64,000 nt of DNA from Bryopsis sp. KO-2023 (lineage: Eukaryota > Chlorophyta > Ulvophyceae > Bryopsidales > Bryopsidaceae): NCBI GenBank assembly GCA_030272585.1, contig BSYQ01000004.1:434001-498000 (forward strand), written 5' to 3'. Below are positions 21,849 to 34,497 of the stretch, in pieces. A model generated the notes under the pieces. The model did not search any database. It was given only the letters and a program-made list of their open reading frames with translations, and had not been told where the DNA came from. The position numbers and the translations under genes were made by a program. Each line of letters opens with the position of its first letter. The stretch's first letter is position 1.

Positions 21849-21916
21849 GTGGGGGTGCAAGGAAATATTGCTGATTCTTATTACTCTAGTTTCCCCCGTC
21901 GATAGAGTGCGCAGCA

Positions 21917-23621
21917 ATGTCGCCAACGATAGCAGCACCCAGCTCCCTGGTGGAGATAGCGCCCCCAGCGAGCTCCAACCCTCGCGCTGAAGGTTTGTAC
22001 TGCTGCGTCCTCTTTTTCTGGCATGCGACGGTTATATGCTTGCATCCCCAGTCTCTTTCCTTGCTTCTTGGTTCCGACTTATGCTTAACGCCAAGTCGGC
22101 TGTCTTGGAAGTTTATTGTGCCCCTTGTAAACGACAGACAATGGCAAAGCGTGGCTTTGTATTATTCAGTCTAATGGTACCTTGAAAACGAGTGCCTTCT
22201 CGGTAAACTTGCTGTTGATGTTGAAAATGACACTGGGGATTTCGTGGAGATAAGTGGAGGAATGCTACATACAGGGAAGGAGCCCGGGGATTGACCACAA
22301 GGTCATCTAGCTTAGCATAGGCTAGACAAGGAGTAGCACTGGCCTGGGATCGAGACTGTGACATTCACCAGCAGGTAACAACTGTCGCACACCCCATTCT
22401 TACTTCGACAAATGGCTGTTATGAGGTTGTAGCTTTTATAAAAGTTGGTGGAAAAAAAGAATCAATGTCTGAATGGGAATACAAGGGGACGTAGTGAATC
22501 CTGTGGGGTTCTTCTTATTGCTTTTTGCAAGCTGGTGATATGCATGCTGAATTTTCATATCTGAAATTCTTGCTTTTTTTCTCACGTTTTTCCAGACCCA
22601 TCCAGGATAGACCTAGGATGACCATCCAGCCCCAACTTAAAAGAACAGTGCATAGGCCTGCAGCATAGAAGACTTCTCTGAGCCACCCGGATAAAAGCAT
22701 ACATGGCGACTGGACACAAGTGAAACCACCCCTAGGTGCTCGGCGAGGCAAGTGGTGGAATGAAGTGGAGTGGGTTCAAGACAGCAACGTCTGAGGCATC
22801 CCAGCCACAGCACCAACAGAGATTGAAGGACCCTAGCTTTCAAGCACGGCGTTCCAAGAAGCAAGCGCACCAAAATGGGAGGTCTGGTGGGGCCTGCTGG
22901 CAGGACAGGAGTGGTGGCAAAATTGGCCAGCAGGAACCCCAGTGGCAAGGACCAAGTTTGCAGCCGAGGGAGTCCCAGCTCTGGAGGGAGACCTCAGGTG
23001 TGGGGCAGCCACAAATTGGATTTGCTGCTGGAGCCACTCAGGATGGGATGCTGACCCTGGTGGCAAGGGGTGGTGGTGTCAAAAAAGCGCCAACAGTGTT
23101 CGAGGGCGGGTGGCCGGGAAGCATAGCACCTGCAGAAGGATTAGAGAAGCTGGGATAGAAGTGGGGGGGCATAGCATGGGGTCGGGTCCCGAGAAATCGG
23201 AGCATCCAGGCTGGCATCAAGAGAGTTTTTTTTTCCAGGGGATGGTGACAGCATCCCTTTGGGTTTTCTTTCTCTCAACCTAGAAAAAAGAAAAAAGGCA
23301 TTGTCAAATAGGGACAATCTTGAGGGTTCGATCCCCTCGTGCCTTGTTTGATCAGGAAACATTGTTGGTGAAACAAGGGTCCCATCTGTTTTGTTCAACA
23401 GGGGTCAGCAGTGTGGCAATATTATCCGCATCAGCCGTACTTCGAACCATGTCTGAATGGATTGGAGGTGAGACCATATCTGTTCATAGATTTAGCCACG
23501 TTGGCTGAGGGGCACAGGAATTGTGATTCTTGTTGCTCAATGCCGGTTCAAGCATGTTCAGTGGAGTTCGTCTCAGCAAGTCTACGAAGTGGCTTTATTG
23601 CAAACCATCAAGGGATTATGA
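21917..23621 (+). CDS. Doubtful small gene, unidentified
   Basis: A possible 81-residue product from exons 21917-21992, 23402-23467 and 23518-23621, whose phases match (1, 1, then stop). The N-terminus is Pro/Ser/Ala-rich, the middle is hydrophobic (VSSVAILSASAVLRTMSEW), and the end is polar. The first intron would be 1.4 kb, far longer than most neighbours, and a further open frame at 23,640-23,873 could be an additional or alternative exon. I do not recognise the product. Support is the duplicated TATA-like element just upstream and the splice phases; it may be wrong. Confidence 0.25.
23295..23345 (+). other. tRNA-like fold lacking a D arm
   Basis: A 51-base stretch can fold as a 7-bp acceptor (aaggcat with gtgcctt, one G-U), a 5-bp stem with a 7-base loop (ttgtc...gacaa; one base is shared with the acceptor), a short spacer, and a perfect T arm (gaggg, loop ttcgatc, ccctc). 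There is no room for a D arm, and the 7-base loop lacks U33. It is probably a degenerate tRNA-derived remnant. Confidence 0.3.
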
Positions 23622-23986
23622 AAGATAAGCAGCCAAAGTATGCTGAGAATAATCCAGACAACGCAGAAAGGCACAACTGCCATACCCCATGATGACTCCT
23701 TTGTGCTTATAGCCAATGGTGCCATTCACCCTGCGGGGGAAACCTCCAAGCAAGTGCTACCAGATGTGCTCTTTCTAGTTCCTGCAGCAAATTCATGTTT
23801 TTTTGGGCAGAATTCGGATGCTTGGGACGAACTCTTGGAACAAAATCCAAAGATCCCTCAGCTAATCACTTGACACGCATGGTTTGAATATTACACTCAA
23901 AAAAAGTCACATTCTTGCACAACCCGTTTTTCTTCTTCACTATCTTCATACAAATGTATTCACCTGCTCGTGGATTACTAATCTCC

Positions 23987-26142
23987 TTACTTTTCTGTTT
24001 CTATCTGTGTGTTCATCCTCCACAACAGCACTGATGCCGCCCCAACAATCCCAGCAGTGATCCTCACCACAAGACCTAAATCTAACATCCACGAAATAGC
24101 AATCCCCAGACCCACCACCAAGCCCAGTTCCTTCCTTTTCTCCACTCTCAAACTGTTCAGCATCGTTTTCCAAGCTGCCACAGCCAACCCATCTAGAAGC
24201 CACTTGCTCTCAACATACACCAGCGGCAGAACAAACAAGCTGGTGTACATGAGCAGCAACATCCCCAATTGACTCAAAATCCTGAGCTCTCCGATCAGCA
24301 TGAATGCCCACAATGCAATGCCAAGGTAAAACGATTGTGGGCCTTGTACACCGGACACACTGCGAGCTATCAATGCGATGAATGGGGGAAGAGTGCTGGC
24401 GGCCTCATGCCCCATGCTGACGATTCCCCTGGCGAGCTTATCCAGGAGCATAGCTTCGTTCTGCATGTTTGAGGGAATACGGCCACTCAATGAGAAGCGT
24501 TTGATCAAGGAAGTGTACGCCAACACGCACAAGGCCATCGATGCTACCACCGTCGACGGCTGAACAATATGGATACCTGAAAACCAACTGCCAAATTCTC
24601 AGAACGGAATGAACCCAAACAGAAATTGGGGGAAGTGCTGTTCTGGGCATCGCTTTTCTTGCTGACATAGAGGCGACCAAGGTGAAGTACCAACTCAGAA
24701 AAAAAGGCTTCATGATTTCATGATCACCTGTATGTAAATACACTTTTATGCACAGGATCAGGTACAACCCCCCAAAGAAAGCTCGACCACTTTTCCAAAC
24801 ATCATGCCAAAGAAACAAGTCCTCCAGCGAGTCCACAGCAGATTGTTCCCTCTTCTGAAAAGATGGCACACACACAGAACCCACTCAGCCCAACAATCAC
24901 AGCTAATATGCACAGCTTTGCTGGCTCATCTAAAATTCCCTGGCACCATTCCTAACAGGGCAATCATGCAAAATTCTCTTGGGCAGAAAAATCATGCTGT
25001 TTCAGCTAGGATGAGTGGAAAGGATGAGTGGAAAGGATGATTGCGCCAGTCCAACACCATATTGAGGTGAGGTCAATCATGTCACTGGTGGGTGTATGGT
25101 CCTCACATTGTGGATTTTTCGAGCGTTTGAATTGTGCATTCGATTGGCTGCTGATGTAAGCCAACCGAAAGCCTCCCCGATGCTCTTTCTCAAACCCTCG
25201 CTTCTGTCAATGGCAAAAGATGTGTCCATGGGGTAGTCCTCCTCGCCACTCTCCACACAAACAATCCCTGTGTCGGCAGCCACCTCATCCGTTAACCCAA
25301 ATAACGCCGGCCACCTCATCCATTGCCCAAAAAAGCAGAACCGGAGCAAGTCTTAAGATACTTGTTTGAAGTAATTTTTAACTTATTTCAAGCGATTTTT
25401 AAGATACTTATTGGAGGGCCTGGCAAACATTAGATCGGAATAGATGTCTGTATAAATGAGCTATCCATAGTGTTTTGCCACCTGTACCTGGAGTTCCATG
25501 TTCGATTTCTTCCACTGAACCATCAATGCTGCAAGGAATATCTTCATTGGGATTAACAGGGGTGGTATGCATGAATGCACGATCGACGGATGAAGTCGTT
25601 TCTTGTCGAGACGCTGGACCAGGTCCCTCCCTTTCGGATAACAACTCCAGTAAGTCGTCGATTCTGGATTCTGACGGCACATCTCCAGGCACGCTCCCCC
25701 AGTTGTGGATATCATCCTGTTGAAAGAACGACTTCATTCAATTCGGGGGTCATTTCGAACGTCCGCGGTCGTTTCGACGGGGGACGCATTGAAAGTCGTC
25801 AGAGGATGCATAGTCTGACGACTGACTGTTACTTCTTTTGCACAACCACAAGACGATTGCAAAAGACTGCGACTCTGGCTGAGGACTCACGCGTGGTCGA
25901 CGGCGCCGCTGCATTGGTGAACCGACGGAACCGCGTGCGTGCGCATCAGCTCTCACAGGATTCGTTCCGGTGGCAAACACGGAAGCCGTTCTTTCGACAG
26001 TACGAGTCCTGCTGTTCGATAGATGCGTCATCGAGTGGACTCGACGTCGGTCGTCGGCGGTGCTGGCGAGGACGTCATCTTCCTTCGACCTTCGGCGCCA
26101 GGCAACATCGAACGAGCGTCGATCGTTGGCGTTCTCGGACAT
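23987..26142 (-). CDS. Reticulon-like ER membrane-shaping protein, 5 exons
   Basis: Exons 25891-26142, 25488-25716, 25107-25351, 24728-24854 and 23987-24576 give 480 residues. The N-terminal half is disordered, Arg/Ser-rich and then acidic. The reticulon homology domain starts near residue 250: DLFLWHDVWKSGRAFF followed by a first hydrophobic hairpin, a ~70-residue loop, then FYLGIALWAFMLIGEL and a second hairpin ending LVYVESKWLLDG. A further hydrophobic segment precedes the polar C-terminus. Reticulons insert hairpins in the ER membrane and curve tubules. The start of exon 3 (25351) is the least secure join because its acceptor has a poor pyrimidine tract. The gene is head-to-head with the glucan phosphorylase gene. 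Confidence 0.7.
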
Positions 26143-26722
26143 CGATGCGGCTCCCACCCTTTTCCACAAAAAACTGTAGCCAAAAACAATTTAAAATTGG
26201 AGTGCGAAAGGAAAACCCATCGTGTTGTCGTTGGATAACGACATCAACGGAAGTCGTCAGGTTGTTTTGACAGTCAAGCTCTCGAAACACCGCGAAAACA
26301 AGCGCGGCGTCAGAAAAAAACACCTTGTTTCAACAGCTTCCAGGGCCGGGGGGGCCGTTTGGCGTCAATCTGGGAACGATATCCCTCCTGTAGTGACAAA
26401 AGAAATGGTGCGGACTCTACTGGCCTATTCTCTTCTCTAGGGTTGTACCAGAAAACCAAGGGTAAGATCGCTTTTGACGGTTTCGAGGGATTAGCAGGCG
26501 GACTGGTTGCGACGACTTTCGCTGGCACAGAGCAGTGTGTGTGTTATTACGTGTTGGTGTATTGCGTGATCTACGTCGGATGGTGGAATTGAATTGGCAT
26601 CGCGTAGGAACAAAACTTGGTCTTCCTGGATTCGTGTCACGCCTAGCACCCTCTCCCGTTTCCTTCGTTTTCCCGAGAAGCCTGAAACGCGACCGTCCCG
26701 AGTGTAGGTGAATTCGTTCGCG
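26143..26722. promoter_or_regulatory. Shared 580-bp promoter region, reticulon / glucan phosphorylase
   Basis: Non-coding stretch between the two divergent ATGs (26142 on minus, 26723 on plus). No convincing coding frame and no clear TATA box. Confidence 0.4.
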
Positions 26723-29700
26723 ATGCGCTCGGTAGCTCTCACGCCCCGAGCGGGTCAGCCAGTCAGGCCAGGTGTCGTGGCGTCGTCGTCCATGGTCGCA
26801 TCAAGGGTTCGTCCCGCGAGAACGCGTGCGGCGGGCTTCACCCCCCGCTTGCACCGAGGAAGGAGGTGCAAGCCTATCGTCTGCACCAGTCTGGACGACG
26901 CGCCGATCCAAACGGGGGACTCGGCGATCGCCATCGACGTGGACAACACCTCGGACGAGGCTTACACGGTGATTTCCGTGCAATGTGCCGACAAGCGTGG
27001 GATGCTGAGCTCCATCACGTCGCTGTTCCGCGAGCTGGGTCTTGACGTGATGCGAGCGGAGGTCGGCAGCAAGGACGACACCGTTCAAGACAAATTTTAC
27101 GTCGTCGACGAAACCACCCAGGCCAAACTGACGCAAGAAAGCGATTTGGCGAACGTGAAAAAATGCTTGGAAACGCTGTTCCAGAGTCGTTCGAAAGGAA
27201 AGGCGAGTCGACCCGTCTTCGGCGCGAAAGGAACGGACACGCTGTACACACTGATGGGTGCGTCCACGATAGAGTTGGTAGATCGTTTCGTTCGGCATTT
27301 ATGCCGCAGATCTCGTCCGACATGCAGGAGATCGTGTCGCGTTGAGTCGTAGATCTGGGTGGGCGTCCGCGCTTGACTCTGTTTCTTGTGGTGTCCAGAT
27401 ACTTACATCAGGAACGACGTTTTGAGCATCCAACAGAGCATCGTGAACCACGCGGAATACACCTTGGCCCGAAGTCGTTTCAATTTTGACGACTTCGAAG
27501 CCTATCAAGCCACCGCCTACAGTTTGCGTGACAGGCTCATCGAGGCGTGGAACGACACTCAAAACTACTTCAAGTGGGTGGACAACCTTACATTTTCTTT
27601 TCTTTGTTTTTTATGGGAGGGTGGGGGGGTCAAAACTCGAAAAGAAGGAACTGGAAGATCTCCAAGGCTTTGTGTGAACAAGTTTCTACCTTCTGTTGTG
27701 AATTTATCTTTTTCTTGGGAGGAAAAAGCATTTTTAAATTCTACCCACCCTCCAAAAAAATTGGAGCCTAGATTCCCAGTCATACGTCTGCTTGATTTGC
27801 CTACTTTTCAGAAAAGGTTTGTAAGTGTTCTCAACGTTTTAATTGGAATGCATGCGGGGGGCCTACCATTTCATTTCCAAGTGAATCAAGGGAAAGTGAA
27901 CAAGATTTCAAATTGTATAGGGAGCTTGACCCGAAGAGAGTCTACTACATTTCCATGGAGTTTTTGATGGGGAGGTCGCTCCTGAACAGTCTGTTCAATT
28001 TGGATGTGAAAGACACGTACACAGAAGCGCTCAGAGAGTTGGGCTACGATCTGGAAACGCTCACTTCCAAGGAAAGGGATGCTGCTCTGGGAAATGGTGG
28101 TCTGGGGCGATTGGCGGCTTGCTTTTTGGATTCAATGGCCACATTAGACTTGCCTGCCTGGGGTTATGGAATCAGATACGAGTATGGAATGTTCCGACAG
28201 GTGCGACTACCAAAAACCCCTTTGACGGGAAAAGTAAAAAAATGGAGTATCGAGGAGGAAAGCCATCTTTTCCTTTTTTTATCAGAAGAAAATGTGAAAA
28301 TATCACTCTGGTATCCATAGCTGTCTTTCCCCTCTAACTCGACCCACCGAGTGAACTGCTGGTCAAAACATTGCCTGCTGAGTTACGCACGATGAACTGG
28401 ATTTGAAAGGGCATTTCGGCAGCATCTTTCCGAAGGGTTGAATGTTTTCGTGGTCAAATTGCGCTGCAGACCATGATAGATGGATTCCAACACGAGCAGC
28501 CAGATTACTGGCTGAATTTCGGAAACCCCTGGGAAATTGAGCGACACAACGTTCATTATCCTGTGTACTTCTACGGACATGTGTCGGTCAATGATGAAGA
28601 TGGGCGGCAAATTTTCAAGTGGAATCCTGGTGAACAGGTGGGCATTTCGGAAACTTCTATGGCTCCTTTGAATTCAGTGCATGTTTCTGTGTCAGCCACA
28701 GCCTCTAAAACCTTGCATCAAACTTGAGAAATCAAAATTCGCCAGATATTTGGAACCTATGTGGAGGGGGGCAGCAGTGGATTGACCTCACATGACACAT
28801 TATTTTTTTGAGTCAGTCTTGGAATGAGAGGAAAAAAATGCCTCAAAATTGATGTGTTGTGCATGTATTTTTTTACGACAGATCACTGCCATTGCTTATG
28901 ACACTCCAATTCCTGGATTTGGAACCAACAACACCATCAATTTGAGGCTGTGGGCTGCCAAACCCGCTCGACTGTTCGATTTGGAGGCGTTCAACACTGG
29001 GGACTACGTGCAAGCTATTCTGGCCAAGCAGCGGGCAGAGACCATCAGCAGTGTCCTTTACCCGGACGACCGAACCTACGAAGGAAAAGAACTGAGGCTG
29101 AAACAACAACATTTCATGTGCAGTGCTACTATTCAAGTATGTGTGTGCCTTCCACCATTTGATGGCCAAAAATGAGTTCACCAATTGAAAAAACGCATCC
29201 TGATGCCAAAAGCTAACGCCACCAATCCTTTTTCTTTACTTTTTTTATGCAACGGACCAATTGGATTCCTACGGGTGCTTGTGGAAAAATGAAAATCTGG
29301 CCTCGTTGAAGCAGGTTTCATTCACTTCTCCTGTGTTTTTGTTTTTTTTGAATTGTAGGATGTGGTTAGACGGTTCAAGGAGCGACATGCAGACTTCGAA
29401 CAATTTCCCAACAAGGTTGCTTTCCAGTTGAATGACACCCATCCAGCCATCGCAGTGCCTGAATTGATGCGTGTCCTCATGGATGAAAACAAACTGGGCT
29501 GGACCAAGGCTTGGGAGATTTGTACAAAGGTAGCTTTTTTTTTCTCATTTACTTCTGGTTTTAATCACCCCCCAGAAAACTTTGCTTCTCGTTCTGGATA
29601 TTTCCTGGTTGAGAGTGGGAATATATCCGAAGAAACAAAAAAGTTGAATGCTTGGTGTTTTGGAATCGTAGGTGTTTTCCTTCACCAATCACACAGTGTT

Positions 29701-32700
29701 GCCGGAGGCTCTGGAAAAATGGCCAGTCAATTTGATCGAAAAACTGCTGCCGAGACACATGCAAATCATTTACGACATCAACTGGCGATTCCTTCAAGAA
29801 ATGCGAGGCCGATTTGGGGATGATTTCACCACCATCAACAAAATGTCAATCATTGAAGATACAGGGGACGGTGGCAAGTATGTCCTGCAGTCTATCCACC
29901 AGTTCTCTATAACTTTGTCAAAATGTATTGAACAGCTTCCACAATCTGTTGCTGCTGGTCCCTTTCCTGTTTGCTAAGCCATTATCGATAGGAAGCTTGC
30001 ATGCATGTGAGTTTTGAATTGATTTTTTTTTTTGCTGGATTTTTCTGGAGCAGGGTTGTGAGGATGGCATATCTGGCGGTGGTTGCTAGTCACACTGTGA
30101 ATGGGGTGGCTGCCATTCATTCGGGTTTGATCAAGGAAACCATCTTCAAGGAGTTTTACGATGTCTGGCCACACAAATTCCAGAACAAGACAAACGGTGT
30201 GACGCAGAGAAGGTGGCTTGCTTTCTGCAACCCCCCCTTGAGGCGACTCATCACGGATACCATCGGAACGGACGCATGGATCAAGGAGCTGCCCCTTCTT
30301 GAGGTCAGCCCAGAAAATACAGAAGCCCTCCTTTTATTTTGCCGTCTTGTTTTTTTTTGTGTGTGCTTTGGGGGATTGGCAGGTGTAGAAATATACTCAT
30401 GAAATTAGTCATGCCAATTTTTACACCTCTGGATTTCAAGCCTGCGCCAATGTTTTGGATGGCAAAATGGACCGGCCGACCTTGAAAATCCCTTGAACTT
30501 CATCGTTCGATATTTTTTCCGTTGTTGGAGTTTTGCGACTTTCAAAAGCGAGTCAGACCGCTGTTCCTCACCCCCTAACGAAAAAAATATACAATTGATG
30601 GTCGGAAGTATTTGCCCGCAACTGGTGCCACCCTCATTAGAGCCCAAAAACAAAAGATCCCCTAAAAAAATATTTTCGACTTCCGTCATGCATTGCAGGG
30701 CTTGAGGGATCATGTCGATGACCCTGAATTCATCAAGAAATGGAAGCAAATGAAAGTGGAGGCCAAAGCGGTTGCGATGGATTTCATCGAAGAGACCACT
30801 GGTGTTAAGGTTCCGAGAAACGCGATGCTCGACATGCAGGTGTGAATCAAAGCAAAGCTGTCGAATGGAGTTGAAATTAAAAGAGGAATGGTTACTCACA
30901 GGTTTTAATTTTTGTGAAACTGCTTTACCCTGCACAAAAAACCTCCGATGGATCCTCACATCGGAATAATTGAGACATTTAATCGTCGATTTTTTCCCAA
31001 AATGTCCCTTCTCCTCCCCACCGCTTTAAAGGAAAGGGATTCGATCCTTGAGCACTTGGGCAGACTCAATGGCGACACTTGCATTGTTTTCTTCCGGCTG
31101 GAAAAGCAGCGTGCCCTGAACATTTGCTGTTTCTGGCTCCTCCACCCAACAGGTCAAACGTATTCACGAGTACAAAAGGCAGCTCCTGAACGTTTTCGGA
31201 ATCATCTGGCGGTACGATCAAATGAAGAAAATGACCCCTGCTGAGAGGGAGCAGGTGGTTCCAAGGGTGTGCGTGATTGGAGGCAAAGCTGCCCCTGGCT
31301 ACGAAATGGCGAAAAGGATCATCAAACTTGTCTGTGCCGTCGGAGACAAGGTCAACAACGACCCAGATGTTGGAGATCTTCTCAAGGTCGTTTTCATGCC
31401 TGACTACAACGTGTCCAGTGCGGAGTACTTGATTCCAGGTCAGGATGGATTAACACTGCCAAAATTGGCCGGAAATTATTTGATCTGTTGCAATTCCCTG
31501 TTGAAAGATTGTATCCACATTAGCAAATTGATGTGGGGTGGTCGCTGAATTTTTTTTATCAAGATTTTGGTTTGAATGCATGAATGCCTGTAGGTAGCGA
31601 GTTGTCTCAGCACATCAGTACTGCTGGTACTGAAGCGTCCGGGACCTCCAACATGAAATTTGCGATGAATGGGTCGTTGATTGTCGGAACTTTGGATGGA
31701 GCCAATGTCGAGATTGCAGAGGAAATCGGCGAGGAGAATATGTTCATTTTCGGGGCTTTGGCCGACAAAGTGCCTGCATTGAGGAAAGAGCGTGTCAATT
31801 TCAAGGTGAAATTTGAATGAGCCAACAAATGAAAAAAGACGGGGCTTGTAGGAGCATAACCATCCTGGATGCATACGTAGAAGCAAATTAGGACACCAAT
31901 AATCACAGGGAATGTTTATTGTTTATTTGGAAAAATATCCATGAGAAATGGGGCATGCTGATAGATGATATCAGTGCTCGTTAGAAAAACACCGAACCCC
32001 CGACCTCATTTTTTAGCCCCACTTCTTTGTTTAATGTTTTTGTTTGTTTTTAACTTGCAGCCCGACTCCCGTTTCTTACACGTTATGGAATTGATTCGCA
32101 ACGGCACTTTCGGATGGGCGGACTACTTCCAGCCCGTTCTGGATTCAGTCACAGGATCCAGCGATTTCTACTTGCTGGCCAATGATTTCCCCTCGTACCT
32201 CGAAGCCCAGGTATTCCAGTGTTGTTTGCAGGAACCATCTCAGCTGTAACTTTTTCACTGCGATTTTTCTGTTGTTAGATAAATTGTCTGGCCTTTTCTA
32301 TGCATCAGCTTGCTGAATGCAGGTTTTTTGTATCCAGTCAATATTTTTTCCAGACCTGAAATTGTTGTACAGAGAAGTACTGAAGCGCCAACCATCTTGA
32401 AGAAAACTAGAAATCTGTTTATGGCAACATTTTTTTTTCCTGACTTGCAGCAAACATATTCAGAATTGTGAGACCTTTTTTCAGCACAGTACGGTGTGTG
32501 AATTCATTTCTCAATATCTCTAGCGATGCTCGGAGTTTGCTTCTGATTTATCTGCATTGAGCTGTTCTTTTTTGGGGGAATTTTCCAGGAACGCATCGAA
32601 AAAACGTACAAGGATACAGATGCATGGACCAAAATGAGCATCATGTCGACAGCTGGGTCGGGCAAATTCTCTTCGGATCGAACAATCCGTGAATATGCTG

Positions 32701-32747
32701 ACGAAATCTGGAATATTAAGCCTGCACGTGTTCCTTCCAGCGAGTAA
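26723..32747 (+). CDS. Alpha-glucan phosphorylase with N-terminal ACT domain, 13 exons
   Basis: Exons 26723-27257, 27399-27573, 27921-28200, 28470-28637, 28882-29136, 29359-29529, 29672-29877, 30054-30303, 30699-30839, 31153-31438, 31594-31805, 32061-32210 and 32589-32747 give 995 residues. Residues 1-60 are basic and Ser/Ala-rich, like a plastid transit peptide. Residues about 79-153 are an ACT domain ([29 protein letters not shown]). From residue 185 on it is a GT35 phosphorylase: [81 protein letters not shown]. The PLP Lys is in [11 protein letters not shown] near residue 844. The enzyme releases glucose-1-phosphate from starch or glucan. ACT domains usually bind small effectors, so allosteric control is inferred. 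The long insertion (L78) of higher-plant plastid forms is absent. The first in-frame ATG is 26723. Confidence 0.93.
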
Positions 32748-34497
32748 AAAAAAAAGAAAAAAACGCCAATCAATCAATTCCTGGGATGAAAAACTGAAAA
32801 GTTTGGAGAAAAAACAGGGGTCTCAAGATTCGAAAAAGAAAAGGAAAACGATGGAGTTTTTTTTTGGCTTTGTATGGCTTGTTTCAATGGTGCTGTTGTG
32901 GGGGAGTAGAAGTAAATTACAATTTTGGGGTCTGAAATGAAAAAGGGGGGGGAAGGAAACAGGAAAAATTGACGAAAAAGAAAAAAAGGAAAAGAAACGC
33001 AAGTCAAGATATTTAGGTGGTGTTAGGGAGGAAAAAAAGAAGACAGGGAAAGATGGAGTCTATTTTTTGGATAAAAAGCAACGTATGTGAGATGCTTTGG
33101 GGCAAAAACCTACAGAGACTTCAGAAAAAAAAAGAAAATGCCAGTCAGTGGGGGCTGGAGAGGAGAAGAAAAAACAAAAGATCGTAAGAAACACTCAATG
33201 ATTGAGGTTTTAACAAACGTATTCAGAATTGCTTGCAAAATGGTGGAGATTATCAATATGTCTTTTCGTTTTTTCTTTCAGGATATGAAAGAGAGAGAGA
33301 GGAACAGCTGAGAGATATGACAAGTTTTGGGGGGGTTGCCCACCTTCATTTTTTTTTTCCAAGGGGAGGGGGTGGGGAGTGTTCCTTGTCTGTTGATTTT
33401 AAAGGAAAGATAAACTCTTGATTGGCCTGCCTAGCTTTGAAATGACTGGGTTTGATACAGTGTGTATCTTTTCAATATGAATGTAATCACAGCAATATTC
33501 AGACAATGCGTCTGTCCATTCTCAGAAATCTACTCTCATTGGCCACAATTGAAACGTAATGCATATGGTGTTCACCAGCTTTATTCCAGCCATTCTTGCA
33601 CATTCATAGGGTGCAGGGAGTTTCCTGTGAGGACCTAACTATTATCCCAAGATAGTAATATCTCTTCCTTTCACCACACATCCAGCCCTCACGCCCCCAG
33701 ACAAGGGCGTGTTCAGGGTGTTGTTACCATGAGTTGTAGTTATATTGCGGTTGCAATATGCAATATGCGAGTTTGTCAATAAATGGAGGTTTCTTAAAAT
33801 ATCTTCTATGGCTGATTCAATGGTGTCCGAAGCAACTCGATAGTTTTTTTCTCTTCATTTTTGTTCTGAGATATTGCCATTGCCATTCAAGCTTTCCACG
33901 AAAGTACACCCCTCTCTCATCACAGCAAAACTTGTTCAAAGCTTGATATAGCTTTTTCTCTGAGAAAGCAGATCACCTCTCCCTGGACAGGAAAACTGTT
34001 GTGAGAACTTCCACAATTTCACCATCTAAAATGGTGTTGGAAAATCACTGACCATGGACATGGACAGCTCCACTGCATTTTCTTCTCCCCTTTTCAAACC
34101 TGTTTTAATGTCCTTGAATTTTGCCTTTTGAACCATGGAACAGAGGCCTCCTACATCCAGACCATGGGGGGAAACCATTTCCCCCCACACATTCCTTTTC
34201 CCTTTCAAACTGTTGAATTCAAACTCTTTCTTTACAAGTCCAATTCTCTTCTCGGGTCCATCATAAGGTACACAAACCCCAATATGACCATCATCAAACC
34301 CTTTTCTCTACCTCAAAAAGAGTCGATGTCAAAATTGCCAGCTGATACAGGTGGGCACAGATCGTCGTCCTTTTTCTTCTCTCCCTTGCCCAAAATACAA
34401 AGACTGGCTGGCTCCACTGCAGGGTATACTGGAATATACCCCCCCCAACCTCCCTTATCAGCCCAACTCAAAATGCCATGATTCAAAACGAATGCCT
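32748..34497. other. Intergenic between convergent genes, low complexity at left
   Basis: 3' flank of the phosphorylase gene (+) and LHCA (-). A-rich and G-tract-rich to about 33,420, then unremarkable. No gene supported. Confidence 0.5.

Larger units (their letters stand above)
20619..21916. other. Intergenic after the expansin-like gene
   Basis: AT-rich, no gene supported. AATAAA-like motifs near 20,766 and 21,395 may belong to 3' ends. It contains the two short tandem repeats listed separately. Confidence 0.5.

Noticed and set aside
22736-23158. 140-codon plus frame and overlapping minus frames, Gly/Gln/Trp-rich
   Set aside because: Both strands open at once in a GC-rich patch; no splice partners and no family resemblance.
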